The notes under the pieces: model-generated | The model's input: only the letters and a program-made list of their open reading frames with translations | What the model was told of the DNA's origin: nothing | Database searches by the model: none | Assembly: GCA_963759175.1 (NCBI GenBank) | Contig: CAVWXP010000010.1 | Location: forward strand, 574,832-638,831 | Length of the DNA: 64,000 nucleotides | Origin: SZUA-442 sp963759175 | GTDB taxonomy: Bacteria; Actinomycetota; Acidimicrobiia; Spongiisociales; UBA5794 | Direction: 5' to 3' | Program-made: the position numbers and the translations under genes | Shown: in pieces, positions 48,127-56,612 of the stretch | Layout of the letters: each line of letters begins with the position of its first letter | How positions within the stretch are numbered: position 1 is the stretch's first letter

Positions 48127-49536
48127 ATGGCGCCACGGAACGTGATCATCATCGGAGCCGCAGGGCGGGACTTCCACAACTTCAACACCCGGTACCGAAC
48201 TGACGAACACACGCGGGTCGTCGCCTTCACGGCCGCCCAGATCCCCGACATCGAGGGCCGCCGCTACCCACCCGAACTCGCCGGGCCCCTGTACCCCGAC
48301 GGCATCCCGATCCTCGCCGAGGAAGCGCTCCCCCGACTCATCGATGACCTCTCCGTCGACGAATGCGTGTTCTCGTACTCGGATGTCTCCTATGACCACG
48401 TGATGCACCTCGCGTCGGTCGTCCAGGCAGCCGGCGCGAGCTTCACGCTGTTGGGCCCATCCGATACGCAGATCGCCTCGACCAAGCCCGTCGTATCGGT
48501 GTGCGCCGTGCGCACCGGGGTCGGGAAGAGCCAGACGACCCGCAAGGTCATCGAGATCCTGATGGACCTCGGGTTGCGACCCGTGGCGATCCGCCATCCG
48601 ATGCCGTACGGCGACCTGGCGAGCCAGGGCGTCCAGCGGTTCGCCGAGGTCGAGGACCTGGCGAGGCACTCATGCACGATCGAGGAGATGGAGGAGTACG
48701 AGCCGCACATCGTGCGCGGCAACGTCATCTACGCCGGCGCCGACTACGAGGCGATCCTGCGAGCGGCCGAGGACGACCCGGACGGCTGCGACGTCATCGT
48801 CTGGGACGGCGGGAACAACGACTTCTCGTTCTACGAGTCGGACCTGTATCTCACGCTCGTCGATCCCCATCGGCCGGGACATGAGGTCTCGTACTACCCC
48901 GGAGAGACGAACCTGCGTCTCGCCGACGTCGTCGTCATCAACAAGATGGACAGCGCCCCCGCCGACGGTGTGGCACGAATCGAGCACAACATCGCCCGGG
49001 TCAACCCCGACGCCGTGATCGTGCGTGCGAATTCCGCCCTGAGGGTCGACGACCCGTCCATCATCGAGGGACGGCGGATCCTCGCTGTCGAGGATGGACC
49101 GACCCTCACCCATGGGGGCATGCAGCTCGGCGCCGCCGTGGTCGCGGCGCGCAACCACGGCGCGGCCGAATTCGTCGATCCGCGCCCATACGCCGTCGGC
49201 AAGCTCGTTCAGACCTTCGCCACGTATCCAGACATCGGCATCCTCCTGCCGGCCATGGGATACGGCGAGGAGCAGATCCACGACCTCGAGGCGACGATCA
49301 ACGCCGTCGATTGCGACGCCGTGGTGATCGGGACGCCCATCGACCTGACCCGCATCGTGACGATCGACAAACCCCACACCCGCGTGCACTACGACCTCGA
49401 GGAGATCGGGGAACCGAACCTCACAGGCATCCTCTCGGCGTTCGCCTCCGACATGGGCCTCATCGACCCGGCACGGACCGTCGTGGGTGACGCGCGACCA
49501 TCGGTAGGGTCGTCAACGGAGAGGAGTGATCGGTGA
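48127..49536 (+). CDS. Cyclic 2,3-diphosphoglycerate synthetase-like GTPase
   Basis: A 469-residue P-loop protein of the group that includes archaeal cyclic 2,3-diphosphoglycerate synthetase. An N-terminal Rossmann-like part (IIIGAAGRDFHNFN) precedes a Walker A loop (RTGVGKSQTT, about 129-138); INKMD supplies the G4-type specificity motif, and a DGGNNDFSF block is typical. In thermophilic methanogens the enzyme makes the osmolyte cDPG, but bacterial members are uncharacterised, so the reaction here is open. It heads an operon with a metallothionein-like peptide and cellobiose phosphorylase. Confidence 0.75.
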   Translation: MAPRNVIIIGAAGRDFHNFNTRYRTDEHTRVVAFTAAQIPDIEGRRYPPELAGPLYPDGIPILAEEALPRLIDDLSVDECVFSYSDVSYDHVMHLASVVQAAGASFTLLGPSDTQIASTKPVVSVCAVRTGVGKSQTTRKVIEILMDLGLRPVAIRHPMPYGDLASQGVQRFAEVEDLARHSCTIEEMEEYEPHIVRGNVIYAGADYEAILRAAEDDPDGCDVIVWDGGNNDFSFYESDLYLTLVDPHRPGHEVSYYPGETNLRLADVVVINKMDSAPADGVARIEHNIARVNPDAVIVRANSALRVDDPSIIEGRRILAVEDGPTLTHGGMQLGAAVVAARNHGAAEFVDPRPYAVGKLVQTFATYPDIGILLPAMGYGEEQIHDLEATINAVDCDAVVIGTPIDLTRIVTIDKPHTRVHYDLEEIGEPNLTGILSAFASDMGLIDPARTVVGDARPSVGSSTERSDR

Positions 49537-49682
49537 TGACATGTTCGTTCGTGCCCTGCACGTGTGTTGTCGAAGCAACGGTTGAGTTCTGCGGTCCCAC
49601 GTGTCGCATGGGGATCGGCGACTCGGGTGAGCCGTGCAAGTGCGGTCACGCCGAGTGCACCGCGACGAGTGGCAGCGGGTGA
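49533..49682 (+). CDS. Metallothionein-like cysteine-rich peptide
   Basis: A 49-residue peptide (48 from the second Met) with nine Cys and one His, arranged as C-x4-C-x-C near the N-terminus, FCGPTC in the middle and CKCGHAEC near the C-terminus. This matches the bacterial SmtA/BmtA metallothionein pattern, so Zn or Cu binding is expected. The GTG at 49533 overlaps the GTPase stop and has GAGGAG six bases upstream. Its own stop overlaps the next start (GTGA). It is too small for routine gene finding. Confidence 0.75.
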   Translation: MMTCSFVPCTCVVEATVEFCGPTCRMGIGDSGEPCKCGHAECTATSGSG

Positions 49683-50164
49683 GCGGCGACAACGTCGCGG
49701 TCATCGAGCGGTTCTACACCGCCTTTTCCGAACGCGACCACGCCACGATGGCAACGTGCCTGCACCGTGACATCCACTTCAGCGACCCCGTATTCACCGA
49801 GCTGCGCGGGCCACGTGTCGCTGCCATGTGGCACATGCTGTGTGAGCAGGGGACCGACCTCGCGTTGACGTTCTCCGATGTCGCCGCAGACGGGGATGCC
49901 GGTGCCGCCCATTGGGAGCCGCGCTACACATTCGGTCCGACGGGTCGGGCCGTGCACAACCGCATCGATGCGTCCTTCCGGTTCTCCGACGGTGCGATCA
50001 TCGGCCACGTCGACGCCTTCGACCTGTGGGCGTGGAGCCGCATGGCCCTCGGATTCACCGGAATCGCCCTCGGGTGGTCGCCGATCGTCAGGAACAAGGT
50101 GCGCTCGACGGCGGCGCGGAGCCTCGACCGCTTCGTCCGCGACCACCCCGAGTACGCAACCTGA
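49679..50164 (+). CDS. SnoaL/NTF2-like protein
   Basis: A 161-residue cone-fold protein with IERFYTAFSERDHATMATCL at the start, SDPVFTELRGP, and a central HWEPRYTFGPTGRAVHN. NTF2-like folds act as isomerases, hydrolases or binding proteins, and nothing here selects one. The GTG start overlaps the metallothionein stop, so it belongs to the same operon. Confidence 0.8.
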   Translation: MSGDNVAVIERFYTAFSERDHATMATCLHRDIHFSDPVFTELRGPRVAAMWHMLCEQGTDLALTFSDVAADGDAGAAHWEPRYTFGPTGRAVHNRIDASFRFSDGAIIGHVDAFDLWAWSRMALGFTGIALGWSPIVRNKVRSTAARSLDRFVRDHPEYAT

Positions 50165-50177
50165 CGGGAGTCCGACC

Positions 50178-52608
50178 ATGCGTTACGGCCATTTCGACGA
50201 CACTCGCCGCGAGTACGTCATCACGACGCCGCACACGCCGTATCCGTGGATCAACTACCTCGGCACCGAGGACTTCTTCGGTCTGATCTCCCACACGGGC
50301 GGCGGATACACGTTCTACAAGGATGCACGCATGCGCCGCCTGACCCGGTACCGCTACAACAACGTACCGACCGATGCCGGGGGACGCTGCTACTACATCC
50401 ACGACGAAGGCAACGTGTGGTCTCCCACCTGGTCGCCGGTCCAGAACGACCTCGACCACTTCGAGGCGCGCCACGGCCTTTCGTACACCACCATCTCGGG
50501 AGCGAGCAACGGCATCTCGTGCGAGATCACGTTCCTCGTACCCCTCGGGTCGACCGCCGAGGTCCATCGGATGAGGCTCACCAACACCACAGGGGATCGG
50601 CGCACCTTCAGCGTGTTCTCACTGGCGGAGTTCAACCTCTGGAACGCAGCCGACGACACCACCAACTACCAACGGAACCTCTCACTGGCCGAGGTCGAGG
50701 TCGATGGCAGCACCATCTACCACACGACGGAATACCGCGAGCGCCGCAACCACTACGCCGTATACGGCGTCAACACGGAGGTGTCGGGCTTCGACACGGA
50801 CCGCGAGGCCTTCTTCGGCCTCCGGGGCAGCTGGGCGGCTCCCGCCGCCGTCATGGATGACACGAGCCGCGACTCGATCGCATCGGGATGGGCCCCGATC
50901 GGGTCGCATCGCGTCGAGGTGTCCCTCGAAGGGGGCGCCACCAGGGATCTGGTGTTCGTCCTGGCGTATGTCGAGAACCCCGACGACGACAAGTGGGAAT
51001 CGCCGGGGATCGTCGACAAGCAGCGGGCCAGAGACGTCCTCGCCAGGTATGCGACCTCGGACAGCCGTGGATGAGGCGCTGGCCGTCCTGCGGTCCCACT
51101 GGGACGATCTCCTGTCCACGATGACCGTCGCGTCCGGAGACCCACGTCTCGACCGGATGGTCAACATCTGGAATCCGTATCAGAACATGACCACCTTCAA
51201 CATGTCGCGCAGCGCCTCGTACTTCGAGACGGGACTCGGCAGGGGCATGGGTTTCCGGGACTCATCCCAGGACCTCCTCGGATTCGTCCATCTCATCCCC
51301 GACCGCGCACGGGAACGGATCCTGGACGTCGCAGCGACCCAGTTCCCGGACGGCAGCGCCTATCACCAGTACCAGCCGCTGACCAAGCGCGGCAACCTCG
51401 CCGTGGGTTCGGGGTTCAACGACGATCCGCTGTGGCTCATCGAGGGCACCGCCGCATACCTCCGCGAGACCGGCGATGTGTCGATCCTCCACGAGCAGGT
51501 GCCGTTCGACAACGACCCCGACGACGCTGCACCCCTCTTCGAACACCTCACACGCTCGTACCGCCATGTACTCGACAACCGGGGACCCCACGGACTCCCC
51601 CTGATCGGTCGCGCCGACTGGAACGACTGCCTCAACCTCAATGCCTTCTCGACGACGCCGGGTGAGTCGTTCCAGACGACCGAGAATCGACAGGGAGGCA
51701 CGGCCGAATCCGTGTTCATCGCCGGCCTGTTCGTCCATGCCGCCCACCACTATGCCGCTATCGCCGACGCCATCGGGGAAGCGGCCATCGCTACGGAAGC
51801 CCGTGGGGAAGCCGAACGGATGTCGGCAGTGGTGCTCGAGCACGGATGGGACGGCGAGTGGTTCCTGCGGGCCTATGACTTCTTCGGTGACCCGGTGGGG
51901 TCCCACACCTGTGACGAGGGCCAGATCTTCGTGGAGCCGCAGGGCATCTGCACCATGGCTGGCATCGGTGTGGCGTCGGGGCAGGCTGGCCGCGCCCTCG
52001 CCTCGGTGCGGGATCGCCTTGCGACGGACCATGGCGTCATGCTCGTCCAGCCCGCGTATACGAGATTCCGCGTCGAGCTCGGGGAGATCACGACGTATCC
52101 CCCCGGCTACAAGGAGAACGGGAGCGTCTTCTGCCACACGAATCCGTGGATCATGATCGCCGAGACCGCCCTGGGGAACGGGAACGCCGCGTACGACTAC
52201 TGGAAGCGCATCGCACCGGCGTTCCGAGAGGACATCGGCGATCTCCATAGGACCGAGCCGTACGTCTACGCCCAGATGATCGCGGGCGCCGATGCGCCAC
52301 GACACGGCGAGGCCAAGAACTCATGGCTCACCGGCACCGCCGCGTGGAACTGGGTCGCGATCACCCAACACATCCTCGGCATCAGGCCGGAGCTCGACGG
52401 CTTGCGCATCGATCCGTGCCTTCCCGATGAACTCGACGACATCACCATCGAGAGGGTCAGCCGAGGTGCGCGGTACACCGTGCACATGCACCGCGACACC
52501 GGTGTTGATGCCCCCATCGTCCGGGTGGACGGGGAAACCGTCGTCGACGGCATCGTCCCGTATGAACCAGCCGGATCATCCGTCGCCGTCGATGTCACCG
52601 TTCCGTGA
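50178..52608 (+). pseudogene. Cellobiose phosphorylase (GH94), interrupted by a +1 frameshift
   Basis: About 809 residues if one base is removed. It closely follows clostridial cellobiose phosphorylase as I remember it: MRYGHFDDTRREYVITTPHT PYPWINYLG start, MGFRDSSQDLLGFVH, GLPLIGRADWNDCLN (catalytic Asp) and RHGEAKNSWLTGTAAW. It splits cellobiose with phosphate to glucose-1-phosphate and glucose. The frame breaks at about 51060-51064, where GAC AGCC should read GAC GCC, and a TGA follows 12 bases later. The length is 3n+1. It may be a sequencing error, as both halves are well conserved. The product Glc-1-P feeds glycogen or glycolysis. Confidence 0.88.
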
Positions 52609-52635
52609 CCCTCTGCCATCGTGAAGGAGACCCGT

Positions 52636-53826
52636 GTGGACACCAATCCCGTCACTGACGCCCTGGGACGACCGCTTCGACTCGCCGTGATCGGAGGCGG
52701 TCCGGGGAGCTTCATCGGCGCGACGCATCGTGCCGCGGCAAGACTCGACGGTCGCTACGAGATCGTCGCGGGGTGCATCTCCTCGGATCCCGCGAGGTCC
52801 ATGGCGGGCGCCAGCGCCGTCGGCATCGATGCGTCCAGGGCGCACGGAGATCCCGTGGCAATGCTGGATGCCGAGGCGGCCCGCGACGACGGTGCCGAGG
52901 TCGTGGCGATCATGACGCCGAACGACTCCCACTATGCCTACTCGATGGCGGCGCTTGCGCGAGGTTTCGACGTCATATGTGACAAGCCGATCACCAACAC
53001 GCTCGACGAGGCACGCGCCATCGACGACATGGTGGAGTCGTCTGGTCTGGTCTTCTGCCTCACCCACAACTACACCGGTTATCCGCTTGTCAGACAGGCC
53101 CGGGCGATGGTCGGTGACGGCTCCCTCGGCCAGATCAGGCTCGTCCAGGTCGAGTATGTCCAGGGTGGAATGGCCTCCGAGGATGACCCGGATCCAGGGG
53201 CGGGACTCCCCTGGCGCTTCGACCCCGTACGCGGCGGTCCGTCGCTGGTGATGGGGGACATCGGTACCCATGCCCACAACCTCATTCGTTTCATCACCGG
53301 TCTCGAGGTCACCGAGGTCGCGGCCGAGGTGGGCCACGTCGTCCCGGGCAGGCTGGTCGACGACTATGCGGCAGCCATGCTCCGATTCGACAATGGTGCC
53401 AGGGGGACGTTCTGGGTCACCCAGGCAGCTGCCGGCGTGGAGAACTGCCTGCGGATTCGCGTGTCGGGCACGAGGGGCACCGTCGAGTGGGAGCAGGAAT
53501 GCCCCACCAGGCTCGTTTTCAAACCCCTCGCCGGAACCGCCACGGTGTACACGCCCAATGGTCCGGGATTGCGTCCCTTCGCGGCGCGGGCGAGTCGCAT
53601 CGTCGCCGGGCATCCGGAAGGCTTCCACGAAGCGTTCGCCAACCTGTACTCGGACGCGGCCGAGGCCATCGTGGCCCGAAGGACCGGGACCCGAGCCGAT
53701 CCTGACGCGCTCGCCTTCCCGAATGCCCGTGACGGCGTGATGGGCGTCCGTTTCGTCGAGGCTGCCATCTCGTCGGCTGCGAATGGCGGAGCGTGGACCG
53801 ACGCCACGCTCGAGGAGGCGACCTGA
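52636..53826 (+). CDS. Gfo/Idh/MocA-family oxidoreductase
   Basis: A 396-residue NAD(P)-dependent sugar-type dehydrogenase. GGGPGSFIG binds the nucleotide; VICDKPIT is the EKP-type catalytic motif with Lys; GDIGTHAHNL holds the second-domain His. GTG at 52636 is chosen over 52621 because AAGGAG is six bases upstream. It follows cellobiose phosphorylase in the same operon, so a sugar or derived polyol substrate is plausible. Confidence 0.85.
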   Translation: MDTNPVTDALGRPLRLAVIGGGPGSFIGATHRAAARLDGRYEIVAGCISSDPARSMAGASAVGIDASRAHGDPVAMLDAEAARDDGAEVVAIMTPNDSHYAYSMAALARGFDVICDKPITNTLDEARAIDDMVESSGLVFCLTHNYTGYPLVRQARAMVGDGSLGQIRLVQVEYVQGGMASEDDPDPGAGLPWRFDPVRGGPSLVMGDIGTHAHNLIRFITGLEVTEVAAEVGHVVPGRLVDDYAAAMLRFDNGARGTFWVTQAAAGVENCLRIRVSGTRGTVEWEQECPTRLVFKPLAGTATVYTPNGPGLRPFAARASRIVAGHPEGFHEAFANLYSDAAEAIVARRTGTRADPDALAFPNARDGVMGVRFVEAAISSAANGGAWTDATLEEAT

Positions 53827-54236
53827 TGCACAGCGAGCCACGCCTGGACCATCGCGATGCCTTGTTGATCATCGAAACCGTCGTCGCGGAACTCGAGGAG
53901 CGCGGCGCTGGGGCGGCGGTGGCCGTGGTCGACGCACATGGCGAACTGATCGCCTTTGCACGCACCGACGGGTGCCCGCTGCCCTCGATCGGCAACGCCA
54001 TCCACAAGGCGTTCACGGCGGCCCGTGAACGCGTTCCATCCGCCGAGATCGGTCGCCGCTCACGGGAGGAGTCGTTCCCCATCACCAACTTCGGCGACCT
54101 GCGCTACACGGGTTGGGGTGGCGGCGTGCCGATCGACATCGACGGGTCGGTAGTGGGCGCCGTGGGCGTCAGCGGCCTGCCCGAGGACACGGATGTGGAA
54201 CTCGCCGCAATCGGCGCACGAACGATCACCGCCTGA
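53826..54236 (+). CDS. HbpS/GlcG-like heme-binding-family protein
   Basis: A 136-residue protein with the GlcG/HbpS pattern: AVAVVDAHGELIAFARTDG, AIHKAFTAAR and GGVPIDIDGSVVGAVGVSG with the paired Gly loops. Members bind heme, cobalamin-like or other ligands, and some are redox sensors. Its ATG overlaps the previous stop (TGATG). It is probably the last gene of the operon and may accompany the upstream oxidoreductase as a small ligand-binding partner. Confidence 0.8.
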   Translation: MHSEPRLDHRDALLIIETVVAELEERGAGAAVAVVDAHGELIAFARTDGCPLPSIGNAIHKAFTAARERVPSAEIGRRSREESFPITNFGDLRYTGWGGGVPIDIDGSVVGAVGVSGLPEDTDVELAAIGARTITA

Positions 54237-54257
54237 GCGGTCCACGGCGCGTCGGAT

Positions 54258-54632
54258 TCACACGGTGGAGAAGGGATCCGTCGGGGCTTCGGGGAGTTCG
54301 TTTCCGCAGAACTGGCAAGCACGCAACCCGGCGGCGACGCGAGCGCCGCAGCTGCGGCACGTCGAGACCTGCGGTGTTCGCCTGCCATCGATGGTGCCGT
54401 CGGCCGCATCGATGTGCTCGATGCGGGCTTTGAGCTGCTCATCGGTGTAGCCGCTCTCCTCGAGGAGGGACCACATCGCGTCGAGCGCGAGCGTCAGGCG
54501 GTCCACCCGTTCGTGGAGGTCGAGGATGTCCGTCACGCCAGCACCACTCGATCCGCCTGCCGACGCGGCGAGCCGCGCCGACTGCGCCCCGTGCTGCCCC
54601 AGGATGTAGCCGGTCAGAAACGTGAGTCCCAT
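54258..54632 (-). CDS. Small zinc-ribbon protein
   Basis: A 124-residue protein with a short hydrophobic N-terminus (LTFLTGYILG), a helical middle (DILDLHERVDRLTLALDAMW) that could form a coiled coil, and a C-terminal CRSCGA with CQFCGN zinc ribbon. The function is unknown. It follows the hydrolase gene by 54 bases and may share its transcript. Confidence 0.65.
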   Translation of the reverse strand: MGLTFLTGYILGQHGAQSARLAASAGGSSGAGVTDILDLHERVDRLTLALDAMWSLLEESGYTDEQLKARIEHIDAADGTIDGRRTPQVSTCRSCGARVAAGLRACQFCGNELPEAPTDPFSTV

Positions 54633-54686
54633 GCCCTTGCATCGTCACCTCGATGGGCGGGCTTGACCGGTCTCCGAGTACCGATG

Positions 54687-55502
54687 TCAGGCGAGCGAGC
54701 CCACCAGCTCCGTGATGGCGCCCACCACGATGCCCGGAGTTTCGGCTTGCGGGTAATGGCCGGCTCCCTCCGCCAGGACGACCGAAGCGCCCAGGATCTC
54801 GGCGATCCCATTGGCCTCGGCGGCCGGATCGGGGAAGTCCGGATCGGCTGTGCCCATGACGACGACCACCGGCTGGTTCACCTCCGCGAGGCGACGGCCG
54901 GACTCGGCGTGGGACGTCGTCGAGATCGAGCGGAAGCTCGCGTAGCGCCCGGGCTCGGAGAGGTTTGCTCGTAACTGGTCGAGGTAGGCGTCGAGGTCGG
55001 GAGGCGGCGTGCCGGGGTACAGCTTGGATCCGTAGTACGACACCCACACGTGCCTGCCCCAGGGCGGAAGCATCATGGCGCGAAACGCAGCCTTCTCCCA
55101 CCATGCCATCGGCACGTCGCGCACGAAGGGTCCGAGCAGGACGATGCCGCTCACCTTCTCGGGTGCGTCGGTTGCAGCAAGGACCGACGCCGCACACGAC
55201 AACGAGTTGCCGACCAGCACAGCAGGTCCGCCACCGAGGTGGTCGACGAGGGCGAGGTAGTCGGATGCGACAGCCGCATCGTCGAGGTGCTCCCAGTCCG
55301 TCGATGTCTCGCCCATGCCGCGCAGGTCCATCGTGACGAACCGCATGCCGGCTTCGACGAGGTCGTCGCGCACGAATCGATACACCTGGCGGAGGTCCCC
55401 CATCCCGGGTGCGGCGACGACGAGAGGCCCATCGCCACCTGTGTCGTCATAGGAGAGGCGTCCGTCTCCACGGTCGAGGTATCGGGTAGTCGTTGTGTTC
55501 AC
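54687..55502 (-). CDS. Alpha/beta hydrolase
   Basis: A 271-residue alpha/beta hydrolase. LVVAAPGMGDLRQVY is the oxyanion region, and GNSLSCA carries the probable nucleophile Ser with Ser in place of the last Gly of GxSxG. GTADPDFP gives Asp, and GAGHYPQAE the catalytic His. The substrate is unknown. The GTG start overlaps the TetR stop (GTGA), with AAGGA six bases upstream, so it is the third gene of the TetR-controlled operon. Confidence 0.85.
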   Translation of the reverse strand: MNTTTTRYLDRGDGRLSYDDTGGDGPLVVAAPGMGDLRQVYRFVRDDLVEAGMRFVTMDLRGMGETSTDWEHLDDAAVASDYLALVDHLGGGPAVLVGNSLSCAASVLAATDAPEKVSGIVLLGPFVRDVPMAWWEKAAFRAMMLPPWGRHVWVSYYGSKLYPGTPPPDLDAYLDQLRANLSEPGRYASFRSISTTSHAESGRRLAEVNQPVVVVMGTADPDFPDPAAEANGIAEILGASVVLAEGAGHYPQAETPGIVVGAITELVGSLA

Positions 55503-56041
55503 GATGGGTCCTTCCGGGTTCGGCTGTCGGCGGCCTTGGAGACGATTCCTTCGATACCGACCCTCCATGCCCGATCGATGTCGGCGTGGGGCGGGAATCG
55601 GTCGGCGAGTTCGAGCATCACCATGCCGTGGGCGAAGGCCCAAGCGGCGCGGGCGACGTCGCGATCACCGCCGAAGGCGCCGAGGACCGTCGAGATCGAC
55701 CGGTCCTCGAGCCCGTTGGGGAGATCCTCCCTGGGCAGTGGTTGGTCGTTCATGAGCCGGTAGAGGTGCCGGTGGGCAAGGCCCCACGCCCGATAGGCGT
55801 CAGCGATCGCCATCGCGGTGTCCCCTCCCGCTGCAATGGCCTTCTCGAATGCCTCCGCCTGCTGGGTGAACGCATGGGCGATGAGTGCCACCTCGAGCTC
55901 CCGTTTGTCGGAGATGTGCTTGTACAGCGACGGGGCTCGGATGCCGAGCCGCTCCGCGATGGCCCGCATCGTGAGGCCGTCGGGTCCCTCCTCCTCGAGG
56001 ATCTCGCCCGCCGTGGTGATGATCTGGTCGCGCCTGGCCAT
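55499..56041 (-). CDS. TetR-family regulator
   Basis: A 180-residue TetR regulator. The helix-turn-helix lies in ILEEEGPDGLTMRAIAERLG with IRAPSLYKHISDKRELE, and the ligand-binding part is helical. It starts one base after the DUF4260 stop and overlaps the hydrolase start. Two palindromes around the operon promoter are its likely operators, so it probably represses its own operon. Confidence 0.9.
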   Translation of the reverse strand: MARRDQIITTAGEILEEEGPDGLTMRAIAERLGIRAPSLYKHISDKRELEVALIAHAFTQQAEAFEKAIAAGGDTAMAIADAYRAWGLAHRHLYRLMNDQPLPREDLPNGLEDRSISTVLGAFGGDRDVARAAWAFAHGMVMLELADRFPPHADIDRAWRVGIEGIVSKAADSRTRKDPS

Positions 56042-56042
56042 G

Positions 56043-56504
56043 TCATCGGCTCCCATCGTCGTTTCGCAGTCCATACCCGGCGGCTCGGTCCATGGCGACA
56101 TGGGCCATCCACGACAGACCACCGACGAAGACCGCGAGCCCGACGGCGCCGAGGGGATCGAACACGACACCGACGAACGTGGTGAGGACCAGCGGTGGGA
56201 CGAACCGGTGCATGGCGTTGTAGAACGGCACGGCGCGAACCGGCAGGTATCCGCGTTCGGCCTGCTGGCCGGCGCCGACGAGGAAGGTCAGGTCGGGGAG
56301 GATGAATGCGCCCACGGCCGTCGCGGTGAGGACGACCGCTTCGATGCCACCCCCGTTCACGTAGCCGTGCTCGATGACCTCGAACCAGGCGAATGCGGTC
56401 AGGAAGACCCACACCATGAACCAGCCGACGCGGGCCGCGATGGCAAGGCCTGGGGGCCACTCAGTGGTGGAGGTGGTGGTTGCGGTGGTGGTTTCGGTTG
56501 TCAC
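56043..56504 (-). CDS. DUF4260-like membrane protein
   Basis: A 153-residue four-TM protein. A Thr-rich N-terminus precedes the TM region, and the C-terminal half YLPVRAVPFYNAMHRFVPP with MDRAAGYGLR matches the DUF4260 pattern. Function is unknown; it may be a stress or transport-linked protein. It is the first gene of the TetR operon, with AAAGG six bases before its GTG. Confidence 0.75.
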   Translation of the reverse strand: MTTETTTATTTSTTEWPPGLAIAARVGWFMVWVFLTAFAWFEVIEHGYVNGGGIEAVVLTATAVGAFILPDLTFLVGAGQQAERGYLPVRAVPFYNAMHRFVPPLVLTTFVGVVFDPLGAVGLAVFVGGLSWMAHVAMDRAAGYGLRNDDGSR

Positions 56505-56518
56505 GGTGTGCCTTTCGA

Positions 56519-56533
56519 GCTAACGCTGTTAGC
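56519..56533. promoter_or_regulatory. TetR operator 1 (palindrome)
   Basis: GCTAACGCTGTTAGC is a perfect inverted repeat with six-base arms. It lies downstream of the -10 box on the transcribed side, so a bound repressor would block initiation or elongation. Confidence 0.7.
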
Positions 56534-56534
56534 C

Positions 56535-56563
56535 AGTCTAGGCTAATGTTGTTAGCTCGTCAA
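56535..56563 (-). promoter_or_regulatory. Sigma-70 promoter (TTGACG - 17 bp - TAGACT) of the DUF4260-TetR-hydrolase operon
   Basis: The best complete promoter in the window: -35 TTGACG (56558-56563) and -10 TAGACT (56535-56540) with exactly 17 bases between. One TetR palindrome fills the spacer and the other lies just downstream. Confidence 0.75.
56542..56556. promoter_or_regulatory. TetR operator 2 (palindrome)
   Basis: GCTAATGTTGTTAGC has the same arms as operator 1 except for one base and is centred 23 bases away, about two helical turns. It sits between the -35 and -10 boxes. Confidence 0.7.
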
Positions 56564-56612
56564 GCGCGACGCGTGAGGGAGTGCAGATTCCCAGCGTCGG
56601 TTCCCATCGGCC

